From SW4 sp042466115 (GTDB lineage Bacteria; Pseudomonadota; Alphaproteobacteria; Rhodobacterales; Rhodobacteraceae), in assembly GCF_042466115.1 (NCBI RefSeq), contig NZ_JAXHBQ010000001.1, positions 1,984,001-2,048,000 of the forward strand: DNA of 64,000 nucleotides, in the 5' to 3' direction. This document shows, piece by piece, positions 41,097 to 49,929 of the stretch (within the stretch, counting starts at the first letter, position 1; each line of letters opens with the position of its first letter). Under the pieces are notes generated by a model, which was not told where the DNA came from, searched no databases, and saw nothing but the letters and a program-made list of their open reading frames with translations. Made by a program: the position numbers and the translations under genes.

Positions 41097-42638
41097 TTAT
41101 GCCTTGGACCAACGCTCGGCCATGCGGCCATTGTCCATCTGCCAGAGGTTGCCAACCGTTTCCGGCGTCTGGATCGACGTGGCAAGACCCTGCACGTAGT
41201 TGGCGAACATCGGAATGATTACGCCACCTTCGTCACGCAGGATCATCTGCATTTCGCCATACTGTTCGGCGCGCTTGGCGCTGTCCAGTTCGGCACGGGC
41301 GGCCAACAACAGCTCCTGAAAGCGCGGGTGATCCCACTGGCTGTCGTTCCACGGCGCGCCGACTTCGTAGGCGGTCGAGAACATCCAGTCTTCGGTCGCG
41401 CGCCCGGACCAATACGAAGCACACCAGGGCTTTTTCAGCCAGACGTTCGACCAATACCCATCAGCCGGTTCCTGAATGACGTTGATGTTGATACCTGCAG
41501 CCGAGGCAGACGCCTGATAAAGTTGGGCCGCATCAACCGCACCTTCAAACGCTGCCGAGGAAGCAGAAAGATCGACGTCGATGCTGTCAAGGCCTGCTTG
41601 CTGCATGTAGAAACGTGCCTGATCGGGATCGTATTCCAGCTGCTCCAGTTCCATGTAGTAAGGGTTTGCAGGGCCGATGGGTGTATCGTTCGCAACCTGC
41701 CCGTGACCCAGCAGGATCTTGTCGACCAGTTCTTGACGATTTACGCCGTATTTCAGCGCCTTGCGCACGTTCACATCATTAAACGGTGCAGTGCCTGTCA
41801 ACATGGGGAAGGTATAGTGCTGGTTGCCTGTCACTTCCTGAATGCGGACATTCGGGTTGGCGTTCAGCAGCGCTTCGGTCTTGAAGTCGATCCGGTTGAT
41901 CGCGTCGACCTGACCGGTCATCAGCGCATTCATCCGTGCCGTGTTGTCGTTGATCGCGATGTATTCGATTTCATCAAAGAAACCGGCGCTGTCACCTTTG
42001 TAGTGATCAGGATAACGGGTTGCGGTCATGCGCACACCGGGATCGAACGACTGTACCTGATACAGGCCCGTGCCGATCCCGTTGGCAATCGCCTCTTCGA
42101 TCATGCCGGCGGGATACATCATGATGTGATAGTCTGACATCAGATAGGGGAAGTCGGCGTTGCCGCTTGCCAGCACGAACTGCACCTGATGATCGGTGAT
42201 CTTGTTCATTTCGGCCACGGCTTCGACAATCGGCTTGGCGGCCGACTTGGATTCTTCCCCAACGTGCATCTGCAGGGATTCAATCACATCATCTGCACCA
42301 AAGGACTTGCCGTTGTGGAATGTCACACCCTGACGCAGATTGAATGTCCAGGTCTTGGCATCTGCGCTGGCTTCCCAGCTTTCCGCGAGTTCGCCAACAA
42401 GGCTGCCGTCAGCGGCAACTTCGGTCAGGCTGTCAAAAACAGCGCCCTGACAGCAGGCAATCATGAAGATGTCCGAGTGCGTGCGCGCATCCCAGCTATC
42501 GCTGGTGTTGGCGCCCGAAAGGCCCGCCGTCAATTTGCCGCCGCGTGTCATTTGTGCGCGCAGGGGCATGCCCGTTGCGGCCAGAACACCGGCTGCGACA
42601 CCGGTCTTGAGAAGTCCGCGTCTGTTCATCGTTGTCAT
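41097..42638 (-). CDS. Oligopeptide-type ABC transporter substrate-binding protein (Tat-exported)
   Basis: This 513-residue family 5 solute-binding protein has a Tat leader: MTTMNRRGLLKTGVAAGVLAATGMPLRAQ with twin Arg at 5-6. Typical SBP_bac_5 blocks are DSWDARTHSD, LAESWEASADAKTWTFNLRQGVTFHNGKSFGADDVIESL and GTGLYQVQSFDPGVRMTATRYPDHYKG, then NVRKALKYGVNRQELVDKILLGHGQVANDTPIGPANP. ATG 42638 is preceded by GGGAG. It is the last gene of the pip-permease-permease-ATPase-SBP operon. The iminopeptidase at the head favours proline-containing peptides as substrate; this is inference. Confidence 0.94.
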   Translation of the reverse strand: MTTMNRRGLLKTGVAAGVLAATGMPLRAQMTRGGKLTAGLSGANTSDSWDARTHSDIFMIACCQGAVFDSLTEVAADGSLVGELAESWEASADAKTWTFNLRQGVTFHNGKSFGADDVIESLQMHVGEESKSAAKPIVEAVAEMNKITDHQVQFVLASGNADFPYLMSDYHIMMYPAGMIEEAIANGIGTGLYQVQSFDPGVRMTATRYPDHYKGDSAGFFDEIEYIAINDNTARMNALMTGQVDAINRIDFKTEALLNANPNVRIQEVTGNQHYTFPMLTGTAPFNDVNVRKALKYGVNRQELVDKILLGHGQVANDTPIGPANPYYMELEQLEYDPDQARFYMQQAGLDSIDVDLSASSAAFEGAVDAAQLYQASASAAGININVIQEPADGYWSNVWLKKPWCASYWSGRATEDWMFSTAYEVGAPWNDSQWDHPRFQELLLAARAELDSAKRAEQYGEMQMILRDEGGVIIPMFANYVQGLATSIQTPETVGNLWQMDNGRMAERWSKA

Positions 42639-42689
42639 ATTATTCTCCCTTGTTGGTCGTTTAAGTCGCCCGATGGAGGGCGATTCGTT

Positions 42690-44336
42690 TTACATCTTAT
42701 CAACTGCAGCATCGCCAATGTTATCAACTCCGCGTTCCGCGAGCAGATTATCGAGCCAATCCGGGTCCATTTCAGGGACCGAAGACAGCAATAGATCCGT
42801 GTAGGCATGGTGCGGCGGTGTGAACATGGCAGTTTTTTCACCCTGTTCGACAACGCGGCCGTCTTTCATCACCACGACTTCGTCGGCAATGGCCCGCACC
42901 GTGGCCAGATCGTGCGTGATGAACATATACGACAGGCCCAATTTATCCTGAAGATCGGCCAAAAGGCGCAAAATCCCCTCGGCAACCAACTGGTCCAATG
43001 CGCTGGTCACTTCATCACAGATGATAAATTTCGGTTCGGCGGCAAGCGCGCGGGCAATCCCGATGCGCTGCTTTTGCCCGCCCGACAACTCCGATGGAAG
43101 CCGGTTGAAATACTCGTCCGGCTCAAGCTCGATCTGTTCAAGCAGTTCATTGACGCGGCGGCGGCGGTCGCCTCCGGTCAGCCCCGTGTAAAACTGCACG
43201 GGTCGCCCGATGATCTGACCAATGGTCTTGCGCGGGTTCAGCGCCGTATCGGCCATCTGGTAAATCATCTGTGCCTGACGCAACTGATCCTTTGAGCGTT
43301 TGCGATAATCCCCCGGCAGCACCTTGCCATCAAAGGCAATCTCGCCCGTCGTAGGCGGCAACAACCCGGTGATACAGCGCGCGGCGGTCGATTTGCCCGA
43401 CCCGCTTTCGCCCACGACAGCCACAGTGCGGCCCGCGTGAATATCAAAGCCGACATCATGCAAAACCTTGACCTTGCCATAGGCGGCATCAACGCCCCTC
43501 ACCGACACAACCGGCACGGCGCCACTTGCAACGGCGGGCTTGGCGGGGCGCTCAAAACTGCGCACGGCCCACAGGCTTTTGGTGTAATCCTGCGTTGGGG
43601 CGGACAGCATCGTGCGGGTATCCGCCTGCTCGACCTCGTCACCGCGCAGCAGCACCTTGATCGTGTCGGCCATCTGCGCGACCACAGCAAGATCATGCGT
43701 GATATAGATTGCGGCGGTGTCGTATTCCTCGACGATTTCACGGATCGCGGCCAGCACTTCGATCTGGGTGGTCACGTCCAGCGCAGTGGTCGGCTCGTCA
43801 AAGATGATCAGATCGGGGCGGCACGACATGGCCATCGCCGTCATTGCCCGCTGCAACTGGCCACCCGATACCTGGTGCGGATAACGGAAACCGATGTTGT
43901 CGGGATCAGGCAGGCGTAGTTTTCGATAAAGCTCGATCCCGTCCGCGATGCTTTCGGCGCGCGACATGACACGGTGCTGCACCGGCGCTTCTGTATGTTG
44001 GTCGATAATCCGATGCGCGGGGTTGAAACTGGCCGCGGCGGATTGCGCCACATAAGCAATGCGTTTGCCCAGCAAATTACGTTTGACAGAAGCAGAAGCC
44101 TTGACCAGATCAACGCCGTCAAATTCAACCGTCCCGTCGGAAATGCGCACGCCGTCACGGGTAAAGCCCATCGCGGCCAGCCCGATCGTGGACTTGCCCG
44201 CACCACTTTCGCCGATCAGCCCCAGCACTTCGCCCTTTTTCAGGTCCAGATCGACACCGTTGATGATCGGGTTCCAGGTTTCGTCAGACCGGCCTTCGAT
44301 CTTGAGACCTCGGATTTTCAGCAACTGATCGGTCAT
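42690..44336 (-). CDS. Oligopeptide ABC transporter ATPase, fused DppD-DppF type
   Basis: This 548-residue protein carries two complete ABC domains. The first has Walker A LIGESGAGKST (about 37-47), signature VSGGQLQRAMTAMAM and Walker B LIIFDEPTTALD. The second has VVGESGSGKST (about 304-314), LSGGQKQRIGIARALA and FIICDEVTSALDQ. Each resembles DppD and DppF, so one gene replaces the usual pair. The second Walker B carries V in place of P after the catalytic Glu (DEVTSALD), a common variant in DppF. It overlaps the permease stop by ATGA. Confidence 0.94.
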   Translation of the reverse strand: MTDQLLKIRGLKIEGRSDETWNPIINGVDLDLKKGEVLGLIGESGAGKSTIGLAAMGFTRDGVRISDGTVEFDGVDLVKASASVKRNLLGKRIAYVAQSAAASFNPAHRIIDQHTEAPVQHRVMSRAESIADGIELYRKLRLPDPDNIGFRYPHQVSGGQLQRAMTAMAMSCRPDLIIFDEPTTALDVTTQIEVLAAIREIVEEYDTAAIYITHDLAVVAQMADTIKVLLRGDEVEQADTRTMLSAPTQDYTKSLWAVRSFERPAKPAVASGAVPVVSVRGVDAAYGKVKVLHDVGFDIHAGRTVAVVGESGSGKSTAARCITGLLPPTTGEIAFDGKVLPGDYRKRSKDQLRQAQMIYQMADTALNPRKTIGQIIGRPVQFYTGLTGGDRRRRVNELLEQIELEPDEYFNRLPSELSGGQKQRIGIARALAAEPKFIICDEVTSALDQLVAEGILRLLADLQDKLGLSYMFITHDLATVRAIADEVVVMKDGRVVEQGEKTAMFTPPHHAYTDLLLSSVPEMDPDWLDNLLAERGVDNIGDAAVDKM

Positions 44337-45532
44337 TCTTTCAGCCCCGAAGATTTGTGCAGCATCCAGTCGACGACAAAGTTCACACCCACGGTCAGCA
44401 AGGCAATCGCGCCTGCGGCCAGCAGTGGCGGCAAGGCAGCCGTCGGTGCAAAGGCGGCGTAGTTGATAAAGGACGCGCTATCACGCACCATCGTGCCCCA
44501 GTCAGCCAGAGGTGGCTGGATGCCAACACCCAGGAACGACAGGGCCGCAATCGTCAGGAACACAAAGCAGAACCGCAGGCCAAATTCAGCCAGCAAGGGC
44601 GCCGTGGCGTTGGGTAGAATTTCCTTGAACACCAGATAGCGCAGCCCTTCGCCACGCAATTTGGCCGCTTCGATATAGTCCATCACGACGATATTCGCGC
44701 CGACCGCACGGGCCAGACGGAACACGCGGGTGCTGTCGATCACGGCAATGATCACGACCATGAAATAGGTAAGCGGAATACCAATGATCGGCGCCCAGAC
44801 ACTGGCGATCGTCATCAAGAGAAGCGCAAAGATCAGCGAAGGAATCGCCATCAGCACATCAACAGCGCGCGACAGCAACTGGTCAAGCCAGCCGCCCAGC
44901 GTGGCCGCAAGGAACCCAAGTGATGCGCCGATAAAGAACGCCAGCATGGTCGTCACGAACGCGATACCAACGGTGTTCTGCGCGCCGTAGATCAAACGGC
45001 TAAGGACATCGCGCCCGATCTGGTCGGTCCCCATGATATGATTTGGATCACCGCCCAGTTCAGGATTTCCGCCGGGCACGATATTGGCAACCGGAAGAAT
45101 TTCAGCCTGACCATAGGGGGCCAGCAGCCCCGCAAAGATCGCAACGAATGCATAGACCAGTATGACAAGCACCCCAAAGGATGCGGTCAGCGGCATGGAG
45201 CGGAACATCTTGCGCGACCACTGGGTGCCGACAGCGCGGCCAAGCATGCGGAACAGATAGGCGGCGATGGCAAAGATAATGAAACCTTCGACTGCCCGCC
45301 CTACGAAATAGAACTTGTTGGCGACAGCGGCTTCACCGCTCATGCTTTGCAAATAAGCCCAGATGACGCCAGCGACGAACACCGCTGCCAGAACATATCC
45401 ATATGCAACGCCGTAAGGCATGTCGCGAAACGCGGGCGCGTTGCCCGTGGCCGCCTGCCCCGCAGCGCGCATGGCCCAGGCAACTGCGCCCATGACGACA
45501 AGCGCCAGAATGATCCACAACCACCAGGTCAT
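44333..45532 (-). CDS. Oligopeptide ABC transporter permease (DppC type) with extra N-terminal membrane segment
   Basis: This 399-residue protein is about 100 longer than typical DppC. The extra N-terminus holds three hydrophobic helices (about 2-22, 43-63 and 77-98) before the normal start RSMPLTASFGVLVILVYAFVAIFAGLLAPYG. The conserved BPD_transp_1 core follows, with the EAA loop (DYIEAAKLRGEGLRYLVFKEILPNATAPLLAEF, about 290-322). HIMGTDQIGRDVLSRLIYGA is the standard DppC motif after TM1. It overlaps the upstream permease and downstream ATPase by ATGA. The N-terminal extra helices look like an added module. Confidence 0.92.
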   Translation of the reverse strand: MTWWLWIILALVVMGAVAWAMRAAGQAATGNAPAFRDMPYGVAYGYVLAAVFVAGVIWAYLQSMSGEAAVANKFYFVGRAVEGFIIFAIAAYLFRMLGRAVGTQWSRKMFRSMPLTASFGVLVILVYAFVAIFAGLLAPYGQAEILPVANIVPGGNPELGGDPNHIMGTDQIGRDVLSRLIYGAQNTVGIAFVTTMLAFFIGASLGFLAATLGGWLDQLLSRAVDVLMAIPSLIFALLLMTIASVWAPIIGIPLTYFMVVIIAVIDSTRVFRLARAVGANIVVMDYIEAAKLRGEGLRYLVFKEILPNATAPLLAEFGLRFCFVFLTIAALSFLGVGIQPPLADWGTMVRDSASFINYAAFAPTAALPPLLAAGAIALLTVGVNFVVDWMLHKSSGLKE

Positions 45533-46518
45533 TTCGGATGCCTCAGACGGGGATTGCTGATGATCGACAGGATGTCAGCCGTAAGGTTCAGCAGAATATA
45601 GGCGGCGGCAAAAATCAGGCAGCAGGCCTGCACCACCGGAATGTCGCGGATTTTCACGCTATCGACGAACAGTTGGCCGATGCCGGGATAAACGAACACC
45701 ACTTCGACCACGACAACACCGGTGATCAGATAGGCAAGGTTCAAGGCGATCACATTGATGATCGGCGCCAGCGCATTGGGCAGCGCATGTTTGACGATCA
45801 CGCGCATAGGCGACATCCCCTTGAGGCGCGCCATTTCTATATAAGGGCTGGCCAGCAAATTGATGATCGCGGCCCGCGTCATCCGCATCATATGCGCCAT
45901 CACCACCAAGGTCAGCGTCAGGGCCGGCAAAAGTGATTTCTCGAATCGTTCGCTCAGCGGCATGCCCTCATAGATATTGGACAGGCTGGGCAGGATCGGG
46001 TTCAGCACCGCCAGAAACAGGATCAGCACATAGGCCATGAAAAATTCGGGGCTGCTGATGCTGGAAAGGGTGAAGATGTTGGTGAACTTGTCAAACGCCG
46101 AATTGCGATAAAGCGCGGCCAGCACACCCAGCAAAAGCGAAATCGGCACGGCAATCATCGCCGTGACACCCGCCAGGAACAGCGTGTTGGAAAAGCGCGG
46201 CGCGATCTGTTCGACCACGGTCACGCCCCCGCCACCACCAAGGTTGGTCTGAAAATTCAACTGCGCGAAACTGGTGCCAAGATCGCCTGTCAGCATTCCG
46301 CCAAGCCAGTCGAAATACCGCACAACCATCGTTTGATCGAGACCAAGATCACGGCGGATTGATGCAACCGCATCAGGCGTTGCGCTTTGTCCAAGGATCA
46401 GTTCGGCAAAATCACCCGGCAGCAGGTTCACCGCCACAAAAATAACGATCGACACAACCAAAAGCGTCACAAGGCCCAGCGCCAAGCGTTGAATTATAAT
46501 TCGTAGGACAGTGTCCAA
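45529..46518 (-). CDS. Oligopeptide ABC transporter permease (DppB type)
   Basis: This 329-residue membrane protein starts with VLRIIIQRLALGLVTLLVVSIVIFVAVNLLPGDFAELILG, the canonical DppB opening. The EAA loop is YIEMARLKGMSPMRVIVKHALPNALAPII (about 228-256). I place the start at TTG 46518 (D-T-V-L-R...), since a longer frame to 46566 adds a hydrophilic segment; the exact start is uncertain. A GGGGVTV insert (about 108-115) is unusual. The gene overlaps the second permease by ATGA and follows pip by 57 bp. Confidence 0.9.
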   Translation of the reverse strand: MDTVLRIIIQRLALGLVTLLVVSIVIFVAVNLLPGDFAELILGQSATPDAVASIRRDLGLDQTMVVRYFDWLGGMLTGDLGTSFAQLNFQTNLGGGGGVTVVEQIAPRFSNTLFLAGVTAMIAVPISLLLGVLAALYRNSAFDKFTNIFTLSSISSPEFFMAYVLILFLAVLNPILPSLSNIYEGMPLSERFEKSLLPALTLTLVVMAHMMRMTRAAIINLLASPYIEMARLKGMSPMRVIVKHALPNALAPIINVIALNLAYLITGVVVVEVVFVYPGIGQLFVDSVKIRDIPVVQACCLIFAAAYILLNLTADILSIISNPRLRHPK

Positions 46519-46575
46519 GTGTTCGTTTCCCCGCAGGTTTCCGCAAGCGTAGCGGCTTGGGACCACTTGTAAACC

Positions 46576-47565
46576 CTAAAGGCCCAAGCTGGTGCGCTGC
46601 GACCCGATCGCATCCATCGTGTTGATCAACTCGCGCGTGATACCCGGTTCGGAAAGCGCGTGACCGGCCTGTCCAATCATTTCCAGCCGCGCTTTGGGCC
46701 AGTTCTGCGCCAGTCGATAGGCAGAATGAGGCGGGCATATCATGTCATACCGCCCCTGCACGATCACTCCGGGGATATCCTTGATCCGGTCCATCCGCGC
46801 CATGATTTGTTGGTCCCGCGAAAGAAATCCTGCGTTCAGGAAATAGTGGTTTTCAAGCCGCGCAAAGGCACGCGCATACTGCGAGGGGCTTTCGCCTGAC
46901 ATGCCATCGGAACTGATCGAAGCAAGCGCATTTTCCCATGTCGCCCAAGCACGCGCAAACCGGATTTCCAACGCTTGATCACCCGAAAACAGGCGTTTGT
47001 GATAGGCCGCAATCAGGTCATTGCGTTCGCTTTCAGGCACCAGGCTTGCGAACTTTTGCCAAAGATCGGGCCAGAACTGTCCTGCGCCACCACCATAAAA
47101 CCAGTCCAGTTCGGGCTGGGTCATCAGAAAAACACCGCGCAGGATCAATGCCGCCGCGCGGTCTGGATGCTCTTGCCCATAGACCAGTGACAGCGTGGCG
47201 CCCCAGCTTCCGCCAAAGACAATCCAGCGATCAATACCAAGCGTTGTGCGGATCAGTTCGATGTCGCGCACAAGGTGCCAGGTCGTGTTGTCCGCGACAC
47301 TTGCATGTGGTCGCGAACGCCCGCACCCGCGCTGATCAAACAGGATCACACGATATACATCTGGATCGAAGTAGCGGCGCATCGCGGGGCTGCAGCCACC
47401 GCCCGGACCACCGTGAAGCACAACAACGGGAATCCCGTCAGCCCGCCCGCATTGTTCAACGTAAACCCGGTGGCCCTCGCCAACCTCCAGCATCCGCTGA
47501 TCAAAAGGGTCGATCGGCGGATAAAGTCGCGTCTCTGCGCGCTTTTGACCTGAGACCTTGTCCAT
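46576..47565 (-). CDS. pip: Proline iminopeptidase
   Basis: This 329-residue alpha/beta-hydrolase removes N-terminal proline from peptides. LHGGPGGGCSPAMRRYF (about 49-65) is the oxyanion region and GGSWGATLSL (about 112-121) carries the nucleophile Ser in GxSxG. A catalytic Asp near VQGRYDMICPP and His in IGQAGHALSEPG complete the triad. ATG 47565 is the start; longer upstream frames run into the divergent ubiG region. It heads the operon of a peptide ABC importer, so imported Pro-peptides are the plausible substrate. The cytoplasmic location is inferred from the lack of a signal. Confidence 0.94.
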   Translation of the reverse strand: MDKVSGQKRAETRLYPPIDPFDQRMLEVGEGHRVYVEQCGRADGIPVVVLHGGPGGGCSPAMRRYFDPDVYRVILFDQRGCGRSRPHASVADNTTWHLVRDIELIRTTLGIDRWIVFGGSWGATLSLVYGQEHPDRAAALILRGVFLMTQPELDWFYGGGAGQFWPDLWQKFASLVPESERNDLIAAYHKRLFSGDQALEIRFARAWATWENALASISSDGMSGESPSQYARAFARLENHYFLNAGFLSRDQQIMARMDRIKDIPGVIVQGRYDMICPPHSAYRLAQNWPKARLEMIGQAGHALSEPGITRELINTMDAIGSQRTSLGL

Positions 47566-47629
47566 ATTAGTCCTATACACCCACGCAGAGGCGTGATCCA
47601 TGCCCAGCGATGTCACGAGGAAAAAAGCA

Positions 47630-48373
47630 ATGCAAGCTGCGCGCAATACCGTTGATCCTGCCGAAGTCGCCAAATTCGAGGCGATGGCCGCCGAATGGTG
47701 GGACCTTGAGGGCAAGTTCAAGCCGCTGCATATGCTCAACCCGACGCGCCTGGACTATATCACGCGCCAGATCGCCGCTAAGTTCGGGCGTGACCTGACC
47801 GCAGATCAACCTTTTGCGGGCCTGCGAATCCTCGATATCGGCTGTGGCGGCGGGCTGTTGTGTGAACCGATGGCACGGCTTGGGGCCACGGTTGTTGGTG
47901 CTGATGCCGCCGCGCGCAACATCCCCGTCGCGCAGGTGCATGCCGAACAGTCAGGCCTGACGATCGACTATCGTCACACCACGGCCGAAGCGATGGCTGA
48001 AAACGGCAAACAATTCGACGTGGTGTTGAACATGGAAGTGGTCGAACATGTGGCTGACCCGCTGGCCTATCTGACCGCCTGCCATGACCTTTTGAAATCC
48101 GGCGGGTTGCACATCTGCTCGACGCTGAACCGCAACCCGAAAAGTTTCGCGATGGCGATTGTCGGGGCTGAATGGGTCATGCGCTGGCTGCCCAAGGGCA
48201 CGCATGAATGGAGCAAATTCATCACACCCGATGAATTGTTCGGTTTGCTACGTCAGGCTGGCCTGAAACCTGTTGATCGCAAGGGGTTTCAGTTCAATCC
48301 GCTGGCATGGACATGGCGAATTTCAGATCGGGATTTGTCGGTGAACTATGTCACGGCAAGCCTGCGGCCCTAA
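47630..48373 (+). CDS. ubiG: Ubiquinone biosynthesis O-methyltransferase UbiG
   Basis: This 247-residue SAM enzyme O-methylates two hydroxyls of the ubiquinone ring. Motifs are FEAMAAEWWDLEGKFKPLHMLNPTRLDYI (N-terminal family signature), SAM motif I ILDIGCGGGLLCEP (about 66-79), VVLNMEVVEHV, and LHICSTLNRNPKSFAMAIVGAEW. I favour ATG 47630 (GAGG nine bases upstream); ATG 47600 is an alternative with ten more residues. It is divergent from pip. Its stop overlaps the marR stop on the other strand (TAA/CTA). Confidence 0.95.
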   Translation: MQAARNTVDPAEVAKFEAMAAEWWDLEGKFKPLHMLNPTRLDYITRQIAAKFGRDLTADQPFAGLRILDIGCGGGLLCEPMARLGATVVGADAAARNIPVAQVHAEQSGLTIDYRHTTAEAMAENGKQFDVVLNMEVVEHVADPLAYLTACHDLLKSGGLHICSTLNRNPKSFAMAIVGAEWVMRWLPKGTHEWSKFITPDELFGLLRQAGLKPVDRKGFQFNPLAWTWRISDRDLSVNYVTASLRP

Positions 48374-48813
48374 CCTTCGTCGGCAAGCCGGATCCGCATT
48401 TCACGCAGGATCGGCAAAACCGCGCGCACCCTTTCGCCGCCAACCTTGCTCACGACATCGGCAATCAGCGGCGTTATCGCGGCCAGCCCCGCATCGCGCG
48501 CCGCCAGACCCGAAGGGCTGATCGACACCATCTTGCGCCGCGCATCTTCCCAATCAGGGCGGATATGCACCCAACCGGCCCACTCAAGCTTGCCCAGCGT
48601 ATTGGTCATCGCCCCGCGCGTCAGGTGAAACGTGCGCGCAAGCTGCGCTGGACTGCGCTCGCTTTGGGTATGGGCAAGGTGGTTCAAGACCGAAAAATGC
48701 GACAGCTCCATTCCCTTGGGAAGGGCCTTGGCCACGCGGTTACGCGCCAACTGGTCAACGGTCAGAATTTCGCTGAAAAGCGATACCGCAAGGCTGTCGG
48801 TTACATCATTCAT
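48370..48813 (-). CDS. MarR family transcriptional regulator
   Basis: This 147-residue protein (MNDVTDSLAVSLFSEILTVDQL, ATG 48813) has a winged helix-turn-helix in LSHFSVLNHLAHTQSERSPAQLARTFHLTRGAMTNTLGKLEWAGWVHIRPDWEDARRKMVSISPSGL. The wing DWEDARRKMVS is diagnostic of the MarR family, and the final helices form the dimerisation region. It may repress the neighbouring amidase-glutaredoxin genes or respond to aromatic acids; no ligand is suggested by the sequence. It overlaps the upstream amidase by 8 bp. Confidence 0.88.
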   Translation of the reverse strand: MNDVTDSLAVSLFSEILTVDQLARNRVAKALPKGMELSHFSVLNHLAHTQSERSPAQLARTFHLTRGAMTNTLGKLEWAGWVHIRPDWEDARRKMVSISPSGLAARDAGLAAITPLIADVVSKVGGERVRAVLPILREMRIRLADEG

Positions 48814-49642
48814 CCGGACCGCTAAAACTCGCATCATGTCTCAGCGCGGGAATGCGCTGCCGTGCTTGTGCCACTTCTGCGAGGTCAAGATCAACGATTG
48901 TGATTCCGGTTTCCGTGCCTGCATCGGCCAAAACTGCGCCCCATGGCGACACCGCAAGGCTGTGGCCGTGCGTTGAACGGCTTTTCCCCGATGTGGCGGC
49001 ATGGGTTCCGGTTTGGGCCGCAGCCAAGACAAAACAGCCCGTTTCAATGGCGCGCGCGCGCAACAGCGGTTCCCAATGGGCCGCGCCGGTAACTGGCGAG
49101 AATGCAGCGGGGATCAGCAAAATGTCTGCCCCCGCTTGGGCCAGCGTGCGGTGCAATTGGGGAAAGCGCAGATCATAGCAAATCGTCAGCCCGACTTTTC
49201 CAAAAGGGGTATCTGCCAGAACGGCGCAATCGCCTGCCCGAAATCCCGCCGACTCGCGGTATGTTTCTTCGGTGCTCACTTGCACATCAAACATGTGGAT
49301 CTTGTCATAACGCGCAACGATGTCGCCAACAGGCGAAATCAGGAACGACCGGTTCGCAAACCGCCCATCAGGATCATCAGTGCGCAACGCCAGTGACCCG
49401 ATGGAAACCCAGACACCCAAGTTGCGTGCCGCGTTACGCAAGGCGAAAAGTGACGGATCGTCCCGCTCCTGTCGCAAAACAGCACGTTGGTGCGCACGGT
49501 CCAGCGACACACAATTCGTGACTTCAGGGGTCAGGATAAACTGTGCGCCCGCAGCGGCGGCATCGCGCATCATCCCCGTCACCAGCGCGGTGTTCCGGTC
49601 CGGATCGTCCGAGGAACAAATCTGAAGAAGGGCGACCTTCAC
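48806..49642 (-). CDS. Carbon-nitrogen hydrolase (Nit/deaminated-glutathione amidase type)
   Basis: This 278-residue nitrilase-superfamily enzyme carries the triad Glu40 (LTPEV), Lys114 (RYDKIHMFDV) and Cys155 (LTICYDLRFP). The wording around Lys and Cys is that of the Nit1/NitA subfamily, which hydrolyses deaminated glutathione, a metabolite-repair role in the cytoplasm. grxC, a glutathione-dependent enzyme, lies directly upstream with an ATGA overlap, which supports a glutathione link. Another amide substrate cannot be excluded. Confidence 0.9.
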   Translation of the reverse strand: MKVALLQICSSDDPDRNTALVTGMMRDAAAAGAQFILTPEVTNCVSLDRAHQRAVLRQERDDPSLFALRNAARNLGVWVSIGSLALRTDDPDGRFANRSFLISPVGDIVARYDKIHMFDVQVSTEETYRESAGFRAGDCAVLADTPFGKVGLTICYDLRFPQLHRTLAQAGADILLIPAAFSPVTGAAHWEPLLRARAIETGCFVLAAAQTGTHAATSGKSRSTHGHSLAVSPWGAVLADAGTETGITIVDLDLAEVAQARQRIPALRHDASFSGPDE

Positions 49643-49896
49643 GCGGCCAAAAGCGGGTCAAGCTTGCCGGACCGTTCCAGTGCGTGCAATTCATCGCTGC
49701 CACCGACATGTTCATCCCCGATGAAGATTTGCGGCACGGTGCGACCACCATTGGCGCGCTGAATCATCTCGGCCTTGCGGTCGGGGTTTGCCATCACGTC
49801 CACCTCGACAAAGGCGACGCCCTTGCCGTTCAGCAGACGTTTGGCCGCGTGACAGTAGCCGCAAAACGGCGAGGTGTAGATTTCGACTTGTTTCAT
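49639..49896 (-). CDS. grxC: Glutaredoxin 3 (dithiol)
   Basis: This is an 85-residue thioredoxin-fold redox protein. The active site is Cys12-Gly-Tyr-Cys15 in SPFCGYCHAAKRLLN. The cis-Pro region GGRTVPQIFIGDEHVGGSDEL (about 54-74) binds glutathione. I start at ATG 49896; a TTG two codons upstream is possible. It lies between comF (upstream) and the Nit amidase, in a glutathione-related operon. Confidence 0.94.
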   Translation of the reverse strand: MKQVEIYTSPFCGYCHAAKRLLNGKGVAFVEVDVMANPDRKAEMIQRANGGRTVPQIFIGDEHVGGSDELHALERSGKLDPLLAA

Positions 49897-49929
49897 GTGC
49901 AAGGGCCTTTCGTGCAGCGTTGCCCCTAT

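Noticed and set aside
46519..46566. Longer start for the DppB-type permease at 46566
   Set aside because: The added residues are hydrophilic and precede the conserved VLRIIIQRLAL opening.
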